Part shown: piece after piece, positions 43,689 through 52,692 of the stretch
How the letters are laid out: the number at the start of each line of letters is the position of its first letter
How positions within the stretch are numbered: position 1 is the first letter of the stretch
Source of the DNA: Microbacterium sp. 18062
GTDB taxonomy: Bacteria; Actinomycetota; Actinomycetes; Actinomycetales; Microbacteriaceae
DNA length: 64,000 nucleotides
Reading direction: 5' to 3'
Assembly (NCBI RefSeq): GCF_902706225.1
Contig: NZ_CACSKB010000002.1
Location: 62,001 to 126,000 of the forward strand
The notes under the pieces: model-generated
Seen by the model: only the letters and a program-made list of their open reading frames with translations
Database searches by the model: none
What the model was told of the DNA's origin: nothing
Program-made: the position numbers and the translations under genes

Positions 43689-44606
43689 GTGCTGGATGTG
43701 CTGACCGGGTTCGTCGTGGTGGGTCTCGCGATCGTGGTCGGCTACGTCCTCGGCCGCATCGACCTGCTCGGTCCTCACTCCCGCCACGTGCTGAGCCGCC
43801 TGACGTTCTACGTCCTCTCCCCCTTCCTGCTGTTCGTCGTGCTCGCGGAGGCGGACGTGACGTCGCTGTTCTCGGCGCTGCTGCCGGTGTCGGCGATCGC
43901 CGCGGTCCTCGTGATGACGGTCCAGGCCGTCCTCGCCCGGTTCGTGTGGCGGCGGTCTCTGCCCGACACCGTCATCAGCGCGCTCTCCGCCGGTCAGGTC
44001 AACTCCAACAACATCGGCATCCCGCTGTCGCTCTATCTGCTGGGCAGTGCCGCCTTCCCCGCGCCGGTCATCCTGCTCCAGCTGCTCGTCTTCACCCCGG
44101 TCACCCTCGCCATCCTCGACTCGACGACCACGGGCGACCGATCCTTCGGACGGATCCTCGCCCGGACGACGACGAACCCGATCGTGATCGGCTCCGTGCT
44201 GGGAACGCTCGTGTCGGTCAGCGGGGTCGAGCTGCCCGCCATCGTCCTCGAGCCGGCGCTCCTCATCGCGAACGCCTGCGTGCCGGTGCTCCTCATCTCC
44301 TACGGCATCTCGCTGCACGGGCAACGGGTCCTCGGCGCGGCGGGGCATCGGGGCGAGGTCGTGAGCGCGACCCTCTTGAAGCTCCTGGCGATGCCCGCGA
44401 TCGCGTGGGGCGTCGCCACCCTGTTCGGCATGTCGCCCGCCGAGACGGTCGTCGTCGTGGTGCTCGCCGCGCTGCCGACCGCACAGAACGTCTTCAACTA
44501 CGCCCAACGGTACGGCATGGGCGAGACGGTCAGCCGCGACACGATCCTCCTCACCACGGTGGGGTGCGTGCCCATCCTGCTCGGCATCGTCCTTCTCGCC
44601 GGATGA
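43689..44606 (+). CDS. AEC family (auxin efflux carrier type) transporter
   Basis: The 305-residue membrane protein has about ten helices in two halves. It carries SAGQVNSNNIGIPLSLYLLGSAA near residues 98-120, the AEC family's conserved Asn/Gly-rich crossover segment, and ALPTAQNVFNYAQRYG in the second half. Substrates in bacteria are usually organic acids such as malate; not determinable here. TACGCT (43677-43682) lies 6 bp before the GTG at 43689, which fixes a leaderless start in preference to the longer frame from 43644. Confidence 0.87.
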   Translation: MLDVLTGFVVVGLAIVVGYVLGRIDLLGPHSRHVLSRLTFYVLSPFLLFVVLAEADVTSLFSALLPVSAIAAVLVMTVQAVLARFVWRRSLPDTVISALSAGQVNSNNIGIPLSLYLLGSAAFPAPVILLQLLVFTPVTLAILDSTTTGDRSFGRILARTTTNPIVIGSVLGTLVSVSGVELPAIVLEPALLIANACVPVLLISYGISLHGQRVLGAAGHRGEVVSATLLKLLAMPAIAWGVATLFGMSPAETVVVVVLAALPTAQNVFNYAQRYGMGETVSRDTILLTTVGCVPILLGIVLLAG

Positions 44607-44686
44607 CGCGTGCTGTCGGCCTCGACGAGCCCCCCGCGCTAAAGTGACCTGAAAAGCTCCCAGGCTTCTCACAGAGAGGACGACGC

Positions 44687-45238
44687 ATGTCCGACGTCTC
44701 CATCGAAAAGGGTGCCGTCACCGGTATCCGCACCGCTCTCGGCATCGGCGGGGCCATCGCGCTCATCGTCGGCATCCTCATCCTGGTGTGGCCGGCGAAG
44801 ACCGCCGCAGCGGGAACCGCGATCATCGCCGTCTATGCGATCGCCTCGGGTCTCGTGTACGCAGGTCTCGGGGTCTTCTCCAAGACCCTCGGCGGGTGGG
44901 CCCGCATCGGTCACATCGTGCTCGGGCTCGTCTTCGTCGCCGCGGGCGTGATCGCCCTCGCCAACCTCGGCGACACGACGGTGTTCCTCGCGATCTTCGT
45001 CGGCGTCTTCATCGGAATCACCTGGATCGTCGAAGGTGTCGTCGCGCTGACGACCCTGAGCGGAGCCGGCTCCAAGGGATGGACGATCTTCTTCGCGATC
45101 ATCAGCCTCATCGCCGGCGTCGTGCTGCTGTTCTCGCCGCTGTACGTGGCCATCCTCTGGATCTTCGTCGGCGCCTCGCTCGTCGTGCTCGGCATCATCC
45201 AGATCGTCCGCGCCTTCACCTTCGGCAAGGGCGTCTGA
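44687..45238 (+). CDS. HdeD/DUF308 family membrane protein
   Basis: The 183-residue protein has six predicted helices arranged as three similar hairpins (ALGIGGAIALIVGILILVWP, IGHIVLGLVFVAAGVIALA, WTIFFAIISLIAGVVLLFSPL). This is the DUF308 repeat of HdeD-type acid-resistance proteins. The function in actinobacteria is unclear. AGAGAGGACG precedes the ATG. A perfect 13-bp hairpin follows the stop. Confidence 0.88.
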   Translation: MSDVSIEKGAVTGIRTALGIGGAIALIVGILILVWPAKTAAAGTAIIAVYAIASGLVYAGLGVFSKTLGGWARIGHIVLGLVFVAAGVIALANLGDTTVFLAIFVGVFIGITWIVEGVVALTTLSGAGSKGWTIFFAIISLIAGVVLLFSPLYVAILWIFVGASLVVLGIIQIVRAFTFGKGV

Positions 45239-45249
45239 CCGACCGCGAC

Positions 45250-45285
45250 ACGAACGCCCGGATCCGTTCGGCTCCGGGCGTTCGT
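45250..45285. terminator. Bidirectional hairpin terminator
   Basis: ACGAACGCCCGGA (45250-45262) pairs perfectly with TCCGGGCGTTCGT (45273-45285) around a 10-nt loop. It lies between convergent genes, 12 bp after the DUF308 stop and 18 bp past the SDR stop, and can serve both. Confidence 0.75.
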
Positions 45286-45303
45286 ACGTGCGGCGCGGGC
45301 GCC

Positions 45304-46077
45304 CTACTCGGCGGCGAACGATGCGGTGTCGCCGACCAGTCGCGTGTTGTCGACCGGGAGGGGATCGACCGCGGCCCGCGCCACCTCGGCCGCGAACTCC
45401 GCGACGTTGTAGAGCTTGCCGGCGTCCTCGCGACGCGACGCGATCGCACCCGGGTTCGCCCGCTCGAGGAGAGTCGCCGTGATCGTCCCCTCGATCATGT
45501 CGCCCGAGACCACGACCAACTCGACCCCGCGCTCGGAGAGCGCGGGGATGCGCTCGCGCAGCGCGTCCTCGCCCGCGCGCTTGGAACGGGCCACGGGCTC
45601 GTACTCGGGCATGGTCGGAGTCGTGCGGATGAAGTGGGCCTGATGGCTCGTGACGAAGACGACCCGGGCGTCGTCGCCGAGGAGCGGGAGCGCGCTCTCG
45701 AGCACGTTCACCTGCGCATCGCGGTTGAGGCGGAGCGCGTAGTCCTCGGCCATCCCGCTCTCCATGCCGCCCGAGGCGTTGAGCACGAGCACGTCGAGCG
45801 AGCCGAAGACCCGTTCTACCTCCGCGAACAGCGCGCGGACGGAGTCGGGATCAGTGAGGTCCGCTCCGACGACGAGCGTCTGCACGCCGAGTTCGCGCAG
45901 CTCGGCGGCGAGCTTCTCGGCCCGCGGGGCCTTGTTGCGGAAGTTGATCACGACGTTCGCGCCGGCCTGCGCGAAGTAGCGCACCGTGTCGGCGCCGATG
46001 CCGCGGGACGATCCGGTGACCAGCGCGGTCTTCCCTGCCAGTGAGCCGGGGGCGAGGGGGGTGAGGTGATCGGGCAC
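45304..46077 (-). CDS. SDR family oxidoreductase with divergent active site
   Basis: The 257-residue protein has the nucleotide motif TGSSRGIGADTV and LNASGG (the NAG position). In place of the usual YxxxK it reads PEYEPVARSKRAG: relative to the Lys, the Tyr is displaced three residues upstream and Val sits in its place. The catalytic mechanism may differ, or a non-catalytic role is possible. The GTG at 46077 has TGGAG 5 bp upstream and is preferred over the frame from 46155. It is divergent from the GDPD gene. Confidence 0.8.
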   Translation of the reverse strand: MPDHLTPLAPGSLAGKTALVTGSSRGIGADTVRYFAQAGANVVINFRNKAPRAEKLAAELRELGVQTLVVGADLTDPDSVRALFAEVERVFGSLDVLVLNASGGMESGMAEDYALRLNRDAQVNVLESALPLLGDDARVVFVTSHQAHFIRTTPTMPEYEPVARSKRAGEDALRERIPALSERGVELVVVSGDMIEGTITATLLERANPGAIASRREDAGKLYNVAEFAAEVARAAVDPLPVDNTRLVGDTASFAAE

Positions 46078-46202
46078 GGAGACTCCAGGATTCGAACGAG
46101 CGCTACGGGCGCGCGCCGGCTCGGAAGAACACGCCGGCGCCTTCGACCCTACCAACCGGGCGTGCCCGCTCCCGCCCGGTACGGTGTCGCGAGGAGGAAG
46201 CC

Positions 46203-46985
46203 GTGACCCACCCCTACTTCGCCGGCACCGACCGTCCCCTCGTGCTCGCGCACCGCGGGTTCGTCCCGCCCGACACGACGGACGTCGTCGAGAACTCGTT
46301 CGCCGCCGTGGCCGCCGCTCATGCCGCCGGCGCGGTCTACGTGGAGTCCGACTGCCATCTGACCCAGGACGGGATCGTCGTGCTCTTCCACGACGCCGAC
46401 CTCTCCCGGGTGATCGGCGACCCGCGGCGCCTCAGCGAGGTGCGGGCGCAGGAGCTCGAGGAGCTCATGGCCGCGCGCGGCGGGCTCATCACGCTCGAGC
46501 AGGCGCTCGACGCCTTCCCGCACGTCCGGTTCAACATCGACGTCAAAGCCGACGAGGCCGCGGCGCCCGCGGGGGCGGTCGTTGCCGCGCACGCCGAACG
46601 CGTGCTGATCACGAGCTTCTCCGACGCGCGTCGCGCCGCGGCGCTCGGCGCCGCCGCGGCGGTGCGGCCGGATCTGCTGCCGGCGACGTCCGCTGGCAGC
46701 AGCCGGATCGTCCGCGTCCTCGCCGCCGTCACGACCCGATCGCAGAAGGCGGCCGGGCGGGCATTGGCGGGGCTCGACGCCCTGCAGGTGCCCGAGCGCC
46801 GGGGTGCTCTGCGCGTCGTGTCGCCACGGCTGATCGAGGCTGCGCACCGTGCCGGTGTCGAGGTGCACGTCTGGACCGTCAACGACCCTGCCGACATGCG
46901 TCGCCTCGTCGCAGCGGGTGTCGACGGGATCGTGACCGACCGTGCGGACCTCGCGCTGAGCACGTTCGGACAGGGGCCGTCCTGA
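46203..46985 (+). CDS. Glycerophosphodiester phosphodiesterase
   Basis: The enzyme releases glycerol 3-phosphate from glycerophosphodiesters. The 260-residue TIM barrel shows LAHRGF, VENSFAAV, the metal-binding ESDCHLTQDG, and the second catalytic His in LFHDADLSRV. WTVNDPADMRRLVAAGVDGIVTDR closes the barrel. No signal peptide is present, so it is cytosolic. GAGGAGG upstream supports the GTG start. Confidence 0.93.
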   Translation: MTHPYFAGTDRPLVLAHRGFVPPDTTDVVENSFAAVAAAHAAGAVYVESDCHLTQDGIVVLFHDADLSRVIGDPRRLSEVRAQELEELMAARGGLITLEQALDAFPHVRFNIDVKADEAAAPAGAVVAAHAERVLITSFSDARRAAALGAAAAVRPDLLPATSAGSSRIVRVLAAVTTRSQKAAGRALAGLDALQVPERRGALRVVSPRLIEAAHRAGVEVHVWTVNDPADMRRLVAAGVDGIVTDRADLALSTFGQGPS

Positions 46986-47022
46986 GCATAGGCTGTGAGT
47001 TGCGAGTGCGCTCCCCCGCTTC

Positions 47023-47048
47023 GGATGATCCTCCCAACTCGAGGCGTT
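47023..47048 (+). promoter_or_regulatory. SigR/SigH-type stress promoter before rbpA
   Basis: GGATG (47023-47027) and GTT (47046-47048) are separated by exactly 18 bp. This fits the GGAAT-N18/19-GTT consensus of thiol-oxidative-stress ECF sigma factors, which are known to control rbpA in Streptomyces. The start codon lies 35 bp downstream. No ordinary TAnnnT box is seen closer to the gene. Confidence 0.5.
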
Positions 47049-47083
47049 ATACCGGGAAGCACACGCGACGAGAGGACCACACA

Positions 47084-47461
47084 ATGGCAGACCGCAGTCT
47101 CCGCGGCATCCGACTCGGCGCCCAGAGCCTACAGAGCGAAGAGGGCGTCGTTTTCCATGAGCGCACACAGCACATCTACGTCTGCAGCGTCTGCGGCAAA
47201 GAGAGCACGCTGACGTTCGCGGCCGACGCCGAGGCGCCCCAGACCTGGGAGTGCCGAGCATGCGGCGGCGAGGCCGTTCTCCGCATCGGCGACTCGATCG
47301 TCACGGTCGACCACGGTGATCAGAAGGCCGCCCGCACCCCGTGGGACATGCTGCTCGAGCGTCGCACCATCCCGGAGCTCGAAGAGCTTCTGGAGGAACG
47401 GCTCGCCTTCATCCGCTCGCGCCGCGGCGCCGGGGAGGACATCACCAAGAAGACCGCCTGA
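47084..47461 (+). CDS. rbpA: RNA polymerase-binding protein RbpA
   Basis: RbpA is an actinobacterial transcription factor that binds group 1 and 2 sigma factors and stabilises the open complex. The 125-residue protein starts MADRSLRGIRLGAQSLQ and has a zinc-ribbon core (CSVCGK near residue 34 and CRACGG near 56). The C-terminal sigma-interacting helix RRTIPELEELLEERLAF is present. AGAGGA lies before the ATG. It is convergent with lnt, whose stop is 6 bp away. Confidence 0.95.
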   Translation: MADRSLRGIRLGAQSLQSEEGVVFHERTQHIYVCSVCGKESTLTFAADAEAPQTWECRACGGEAVLRIGDSIVTVDHGDQKAARTPWDMLLERRTIPELEELLEERLAFIRSRRGAGEDITKKTA

Positions 47462-47467
47462 GCCCGG

Positions 47468-49027
47468 TCACCGCGCGGCGTCGTTCCCCTCGTGGGGCGG
47501 CGCTGTTTCGCGTCGGCGGAGGAGGGCCAGCGCTCCGGTGAGCGCGAGCCCGAGCAGGCTCCCCCAGCCGAGGACGCCGTGCACCCAAGGCCCCAGCACG
47601 ACGGCGGCGGTGAGTCCGGTCCGCAGCGGGACGTCGGTCAGCATGGCCCCCGCCTCGTCGGCGGAGAGCCCCTCGATGACCGCACCGTCGGGGGCGATGA
47701 CCTGGCTCGTGCCCACGGTCGAGATGTTCACCACCGCGCGCCCGGTCTCGATGGCGCGCATCCGGGCGAAGGCGAGCTGTTGCAGGTTCTCGTCGGTGCC
47801 CCGGAAGTCGGCGTTGTTGGTCTGGAACATGAAGACCTCCGCGCCGCCGTCGGAGGCCGCCCAGATCACGTCGTCGTAGATGACGTCGAAACAGATCGCG
47901 AGGCCCACCGCAACGCCGTCGACGTCGAAGACCGGCGCCGATGACCCCGGTGTGTACTCGCGCTGGATGAGCCCGATCAGGTCGGGCGCCAGCGACTCGT
48001 AGAACCAACGGTCGGGCACGTACTCGCCGAAGGGAACGGGATGGAGCTTGTCGTAGGTCTGAACGGCGCCCTCCCCGGCGCGCCAGAGCATCGACATGTT
48101 GAAATACTCGTCGCCGCGCGCGGAGCCGGGAACGTTCGCCAGCAACGGCGCGTCGAAGCGCAGGGCGACCGCATCCAGCACGGCCGCCGTCGCGGCGTCC
48201 GTCGCCGGGTCCGCGTCCACACTGCCCTCGGGCCACAGCAGCACGTCCAGATCCTCGTCGAGCAGTGACGCGGACGCCTCGATCTGAGCCTGGAGCACAT
48301 CTCCGCGCTGCCGCTGGTCGAAGTATCCGGCGGGCCCGTTCCCCTGCACGGATCCGACGCGGATGCTGCCCGCCTCGTCGGTGGGGAACTGCGGGGTCAC
48401 GAGGAGCACCGCCGCGACGATCGCCATCGGAAGCGCCGTGCGCAGATCATGGAACCGGCGGCTCCGCACGTACTCGATCGCCAGGGCGCACAGCAGCACG
48501 ACGAGGAACGACAGCCCGGACATCCCCACCCACGAGGCCACCGGCGCGAGCGGACCGGCCGCCTGGGTGACCCCGATGCGCGCCCAGGGGAAGCCGCCGT
48601 AGGGCCAGGAGCCGAGGAACTGCTCTCGAAGGGTCCAGAGTCCGGCGACCAGGACCGGCAGCAGGATGAGCCGCGCCCACGTCCCCGCCGCGACGCGCGG
48701 CAGCCACCGGTACGCCCAGGTGATGAGGATGGCGCCGACACCGGTCAGCGCCGCCTCCAGCATCGAGAGCGCGAGCCAGGGCACAGGGCCGAGATACCGA
48801 GCCGTGAAGGAGACGTTCACAAGGAAGAAGGCCGCGCCGAACAGTGTTCCGACCAGGAGCGCGCCGCCCGCGCGCCGTCCGATGAGTGTCAGGAGCGTCA
48901 GCGGCACCGCGACGAAGACCATCGGCCACCAGCTGACGGCGGGAAAGGCGAGGGTCAGCAGAAGTCCCGCGGCCACGGCGGTGGGAGCGGCGGCCCACAG
49001 AGGCAGCAGCGGGCGCGGGCGGGTCAC
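47468..49027 (-). CDS. lnt: Apolipoprotein N-acyltransferase
   Basis: Lnt adds the third acyl chain to lipoproteins. The 519-residue protein has about seven membrane helices plus a nitrilase-type domain with the catalytic triad: Glu in LLWPEGSV, Lys in TYDKLHPVPFGEY and Cys in LAICFDVIYDD. TAGGCT (49040-49035) lies 7 bp before the GTG, so it likely has its own leaderless promoter besides read-through from the helicase gene. Adjacent rbpA mirrors the mycobacterial rbpA-ppm1/lnt order. Confidence 0.94.
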   Translation of the reverse strand: MTRPRPLLPLWAAAPTAVAAGLLLTLAFPAVSWWPMVFVAVPLTLLTLIGRRAGGALLVGTLFGAAFFLVNVSFTARYLGPVPWLALSMLEAALTGVGAILITWAYRWLPRVAAGTWARLILLPVLVAGLWTLREQFLGSWPYGGFPWARIGVTQAAGPLAPVASWVGMSGLSFLVVLLCALAIEYVRSRRFHDLRTALPMAIVAAVLLVTPQFPTDEAGSIRVGSVQGNGPAGYFDQRQRGDVLQAQIEASASLLDEDLDVLLWPEGSVDADPATDAATAAVLDAVALRFDAPLLANVPGSARGDEYFNMSMLWRAGEGAVQTYDKLHPVPFGEYVPDRWFYESLAPDLIGLIQREYTPGSSAPVFDVDGVAVGLAICFDVIYDDVIWAASDGGAEVFMFQTNNADFRGTDENLQQLAFARMRAIETGRAVVNISTVGTSQVIAPDGAVIEGLSADEAGAMLTDVPLRTGLTAAVVLGPWVHGVLGWGSLLGLALTGALALLRRRETAPPHEGNDAAR

Positions 49028-49072
49028 GGGATCAAGCCTAGGACGGGGTACGCCGGCCGGACGCCACTCGGC

Positions 49073-51541
49073 TCAGACCGCCGTGTAGGCGACGATCCCC
49101 CGGCGCACCGAGTCGAGCGCGGTCCGCGCCGTCGAGGCGAGAGGCGAGCCCGCGACGAGGGAGAGCTGATCGAGCAGGTCGATCGTCTGCTTGGCCCACC
49201 GCACGAAATCGCCCGCCGCCATGTCCGCCTCGTTCAGGACCCGGTCCAGCAGCGCGCCCCGCGCCCACGAGTGCATCGCCTGCGACAGACCGCTGGCCGG
49301 GGGCTCCGAGCCCGGCAGCCGGTGATCGCGTTCCAGATCGTCCAGGCGCTGCCAGAGCGTCTCGGTCTCGCTCAGGGCCGTCCGGAACGCGCCCCGCGGG
49401 AGCCCTCGCTCGCCCGTTCCCGCCTCGTCACGTCGGGGTTCGTAGACGAGGGCGCAGACGAGGGCCGCGAGCGACGGGGCGTCGAGGCGGTCCCAGATCC
49501 CAGCGCGCACCGACTCGGCGACGAGCAGATCCCGTTCGCCGTAGATCCGCCGCATCGTGCGTCCGGCATCCGTGAGCACCGTCGCTCCGTTGTCCTGCCG
49601 CACGTAGTCGAGCGCCGCGAGCACCTCCACGACGCGATCGAACACGCGCGCCACGGTTCCCGTCCGCGCATCGATCTGCGATCGCATCCGATCGACCTGG
49701 CGCTGCAGCTTGCGGCGACGCTCCGCCCATCGCGCGTGCTGCTCGCGCTCCGGGCAGGAGTGGCAGGGGTGGCGCTGCATCCGCCGTCGCAGCGACTGGA
49801 GCTCGCGCTGGCGGGCGTCCCGGGTCGCCCGGGACGCGGTCGCGTCCTTGCGGTTCAGCCGCTCGAGGTCGCCGAGCGCGGCACGGGTGTCCGCATACTC
49901 GGCGAAATCTCCGCGGTCGCACCTCTCCGCGTCCGCATAGCCGGCGAGGGACTCCTCGGCGGCGCGCACCTCGCGGGCGAGGCCCACGACCGCGCGGTCG
50001 GCCTGGAACTGGGCGAAGGACGACTCCAGGATCTCGCGCGCCCGGGCGCGCCCGAACTGGTCGATCAGGTTGACCGCCATGTTGTAGGTCGGCCGGAAGC
50101 TCGAGTTCAGCGGATAGGTGCGCCGGGAGGCGAGGGCGGCGACCGCCTGCGGGTCCATTCCCTCGGTCCACTGCACGACGGCGTGGCCCTCGACGTCGAT
50201 GCCGCGGCGCCCGGCGCGCCCGGTGATCTGCGTGTACTCCCCCGAGGTGATGGCCACCCTGGCCTCGCCGTTGAACTTCTCGAGCTTCTCGAGCACCACG
50301 GTGCGCGCGGGCATGTTGATGCCGAGCGCGAGGGTCTCGGTCGCGAACACGACCTTCACGAGCTTGCGCTGGAAGAGCTCCTCGACGATCTCCTTGAACG
50401 CCGGGAGGAGGCCCGCATGATGCGCTGCGACTCCTCGCTCGAGGTTCTCGCGCCACTCCCAGAAGCCCAGCACGGCGAGGTCCTCCTCGGCGAGGGCGCG
50501 GGTGCGCTCCTCGACGAGCTCTCGGATCTCCCGCCGTTCCTCGGTCGTCGTCAGCCGCACACCGGAGCGGCGCACCTGCTGCACGGCCGAGTCGCACCCG
50601 ACGCGGCTGAAGATGAAGAAGATCGCCGGCAGGAGCGTCGCCCGGGCGAGCAGCTCGACGACCTCGGGACGGTCGATCCGCTCGATGCGACGGGCGTTCG
50701 ACGAGCGCACGAGGCGGGCGCCGCCCTTGTGCGGATGGCGATGCTGACCGTCGGCACGACGGTGCTGCATCGACTGCCGGTTCTGCGCATACGTCGTGCC
50801 GGTCGCGGAACGGATCCGCATGAGCTCCTGGTTGACCTGCGCGGTCGCCACCCCCGCCCTGTCGTCGAACAGGGGCAGGAGGTCACCGCGCACGAGCACG
50901 TGCTGCTCGAGCGGCACCGGTCGCGTCTCGGACACGATGATGTCGGTGTCGCCGCGCACCGTGTCGAGCCAGTCGCCGAACTCCTCCGCGTTGGAGACGG
51001 TCGCCGACAGCGACACCAGCCGCACCGCCGGTGGCAGGTGGATGATGACCTCCTCCCACACCGCCCCGCGGAAGCGGTCGGCGAGGTAGTGCACCTCGTC
51101 CATCACGACGAACCGCAGGTCGCGCAGCGCGGGCGACGACGCGTACAGCATGTTGCGCAGCACCTCGGTGGTCATGACCACGATGCGCGCGGAGCCGTTG
51201 ATGTTGGTGTCGCCCGTGAGCAGCCCCACGTTCTCGGCGCCGTAGACGTCGACGAGCTCACGGAACTTCTGGTTCGACAGCGCCTTCATCGGCGTCGTGT
51301 AGAACGCCTTGTCGCGCGCGGTGCTCATCGCCAGATGGATGGCGAACTCGCCCACGATCGTCTTGCCCGCACCCGTGGGCGCGGCCACGAGCACGCTCCG
51401 GCCCTCCTCGAGCGCCTCGCAGCCCTCGGTCTGGAACGGATCCAGCGAGAAGCGCTGCAGGGCGGCGAACGCCTGCGCCTGCGGATGGTGCTGCGCCCTG
51501 GACGCCCGCGCGTAGCGTTCGGCGGGGCTAGGGTCGTTCAC
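49073..51541 (-). CDS. Ski2-like DEAD/DEAH-box helicase (HelY type)
   Basis: The 822-residue protein has superfamily 2 motifs in order: APTGAGKTIVGEF (I), TTPMKALSNQ (Ia), VMDEVHYLAD (II), SLSATVSN (III), FATETLALGINMP (V) and QITGRAGRRGID (VI). A C-terminal helical region with a cysteine-containing HPCHSCPEREQHARW segment follows. It resembles mycobacterial HelY; an RNA-processing role is likely but unproven. The GTG start overlaps the tatC stop (GTGA), so it is the last coupled gene of the pafBC-tatAC series. Confidence 0.92.
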   Translation of the reverse strand: MNDPSPAERYARASRAQHHPQAQAFAALQRFSLDPFQTEGCEALEEGRSVLVAAPTGAGKTIVGEFAIHLAMSTARDKAFYTTPMKALSNQKFRELVDVYGAENVGLLTGDTNINGSARIVVMTTEVLRNMLYASSPALRDLRFVVMDEVHYLADRFRGAVWEEVIIHLPPAVRLVSLSATVSNAEEFGDWLDTVRGDTDIIVSETRPVPLEQHVLVRGDLLPLFDDRAGVATAQVNQELMRIRSATGTTYAQNRQSMQHRRADGQHRHPHKGGARLVRSSNARRIERIDRPEVVELLARATLLPAIFFIFSRVGCDSAVQQVRRSGVRLTTTEERREIRELVEERTRALAEEDLAVLGFWEWRENLERGVAAHHAGLLPAFKEIVEELFQRKLVKVVFATETLALGINMPARTVVLEKLEKFNGEARVAITSGEYTQITGRAGRRGIDVEGHAVVQWTEGMDPQAVAALASRRTYPLNSSFRPTYNMAVNLIDQFGRARAREILESSFAQFQADRAVVGLAREVRAAEESLAGYADAERCDRGDFAEYADTRAALGDLERLNRKDATASRATRDARQRELQSLRRRMQRHPCHSCPEREQHARWAERRRKLQRQVDRMRSQIDARTGTVARVFDRVVEVLAALDYVRQDNGATVLTDAGRTMRRIYGERDLLVAESVRAGIWDRLDAPSLAALVCALVYEPRRDEAGTGERGLPRGAFRTALSETETLWQRLDDLERDHRLPGSEPPASGLSQAMHSWARGALLDRVLNEADMAAGDFVRWAKQTIDLLDQLSLVAGSPLASTARTALDSVRRGIVAYTAV

Positions 51542-52356
51542 GCGCCGGACTCCGCGAGCAACGCGTCCTCGCGCCGGCGTCGGCGCCGGTCGACGAGCAG
51601 GGATATCCCCGCCGCGGCGAGATACAGCACGATGAGGATGCCCGCGAGCATGAGCATCGAGAAGATGTCGGCGGCGGGCGTCGCCAGCGCCGCGAAGATG
51701 ACCGCGACCAGCACGGCCACCCGCCACCCCTTCAGGATCGCCATCCCGGAGACGACCCCGGCGAAGTTGAGGGCCACGAGGAAGACGGGGAGCACGAACG
51801 AGATGCCCACGACCAGCAGAAGCTTGAAGATGAAGTCGTAGTAATACTGCGAGTCGAAGAACAGCGCCCCCTGCTCGGGGACGAACTGCGCCATCAGCTC
51901 GATGATGTGCGGCATGATCAGCCACCCGACGACCGCGCCGCCGAAGAAGAGCGGGATGGCGGCGGCCATGAACCCGATCGTGTAGCGCGTCTCCTTGCGG
52001 GTGAGCCCTGGCATCAGGAACGCCCAGATCTGCCACATCCACACCGGCGCGGAGATGATGATGCCGATCGCGAACGAGATCCGCAGCCGGAGATCGAAGC
52101 CCGCCGTGATCGACGTGAAGTTCAGCTTGGCGAACTCGGTCCCCCGCGACTGGGCGATGATCTCGATCGGGATGGACAACAGCGCGATGACCTGCTCGGT
52201 GACGACGAAGGCGATGATCATCCCCACCACCAGCGCTAGCGCGGCGATCATGAGCCGCTTGCGCAACTCGATCAGGTGCTGCCCGAGCGTCATCCTCCCG
52301 TCGCCGCGCCGCGACGACCCCCGACGATCGACGCGAGGAGGTCTTTCCGCCACCAC
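51538..52356 (-). CDS. tatC: Twin-arginine translocase subunit TatC
   Basis: TatC recognises twin-arginine signal peptides in the membrane. The protein has six helices and the conserved N-terminal segment MTLGQHLIELRKRL. ICSAPVW-like IIISAPVWMWQIWAFLMPGLTRKE forms the next conserved block. The GTG at 52356 gives 272 residues with an Arg-rich N-terminal extension. The ATG at 52293 has GGGAGG directly against it, too close to work, so the longer form is preferred. The gene starts 6 bp after tatA. TatB is not in this window. Confidence 0.93.
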   Translation of the reverse strand: MVAERPPRVDRRGSSRRGDGRMTLGQHLIELRKRLMIAALALVVGMIIAFVVTEQVIALLSIPIEIIAQSRGTEFAKLNFTSITAGFDLRLRISFAIGIIISAPVWMWQIWAFLMPGLTRKETRYTIGFMAAAIPLFFGGAVVGWLIMPHIIELMAQFVPEQGALFFDSQYYYDFIFKLLLVVGISFVLPVFLVALNFAGVVSGMAILKGWRVAVLVAVIFAALATPAADIFSMLMLAGILIVLYLAAAGISLLVDRRRRRREDALLAESGA

Positions 52357-52362
52357 GGACGG

Positions 52363-52626
52363 TCAGCGCTGCGGAGAATCGGTTCCGTTCGGCCGCGACG
52401 AGTCGCTCGAGACCGTCGAACCGAACTGCGGGTCTGCGGGAGAAGAGGCCTGGGCGGGCGGGTTCTGCGCCTCGTCCTCCTTCTTCATCTCCTTCATCTC
52501 ACCCTTGAAGACCCGGGCGGACTGCCCGAGGCTGCGCGCCAGGGCGGGGAGCTTCGCGGCGCCGAACAGGAGCAGGATGACCAGGAGGATGATCAGGAAG
52601 TGCCATCCGGTGAGTCCTTGGAGCAT
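52363..52626 (-). CDS. tatA: Twin-arginine translocase subunit TatA
   Basis: The 87-residue protein has one N-terminal membrane helix (FLIILLVILLLFGAAKLP), the FGAAKLP hinge and an amphipathic helix (ALARSLGQSARVFKGEMKEM). An acidic, disordered tail follows. TatA oligomers form the translocation path. GGAAGG precedes the ATG. It lies between pafC and tatC, the usual actinobacterial order. Confidence 0.95.
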   Translation of the reverse strand: MLQGLTGWHFLIILLVILLLFGAAKLPALARSLGQSARVFKGEMKEMKKEDEAQNPPAQASSPADPQFGSTVSSDSSRPNGTDSPQR

Positions 52627-52692
52627 GTCGCTTTCCTTCCGCGGGCGTGGATCCAGTGTAACCCCTCGACCTCCGCGCGGGCCTTGCGACGC

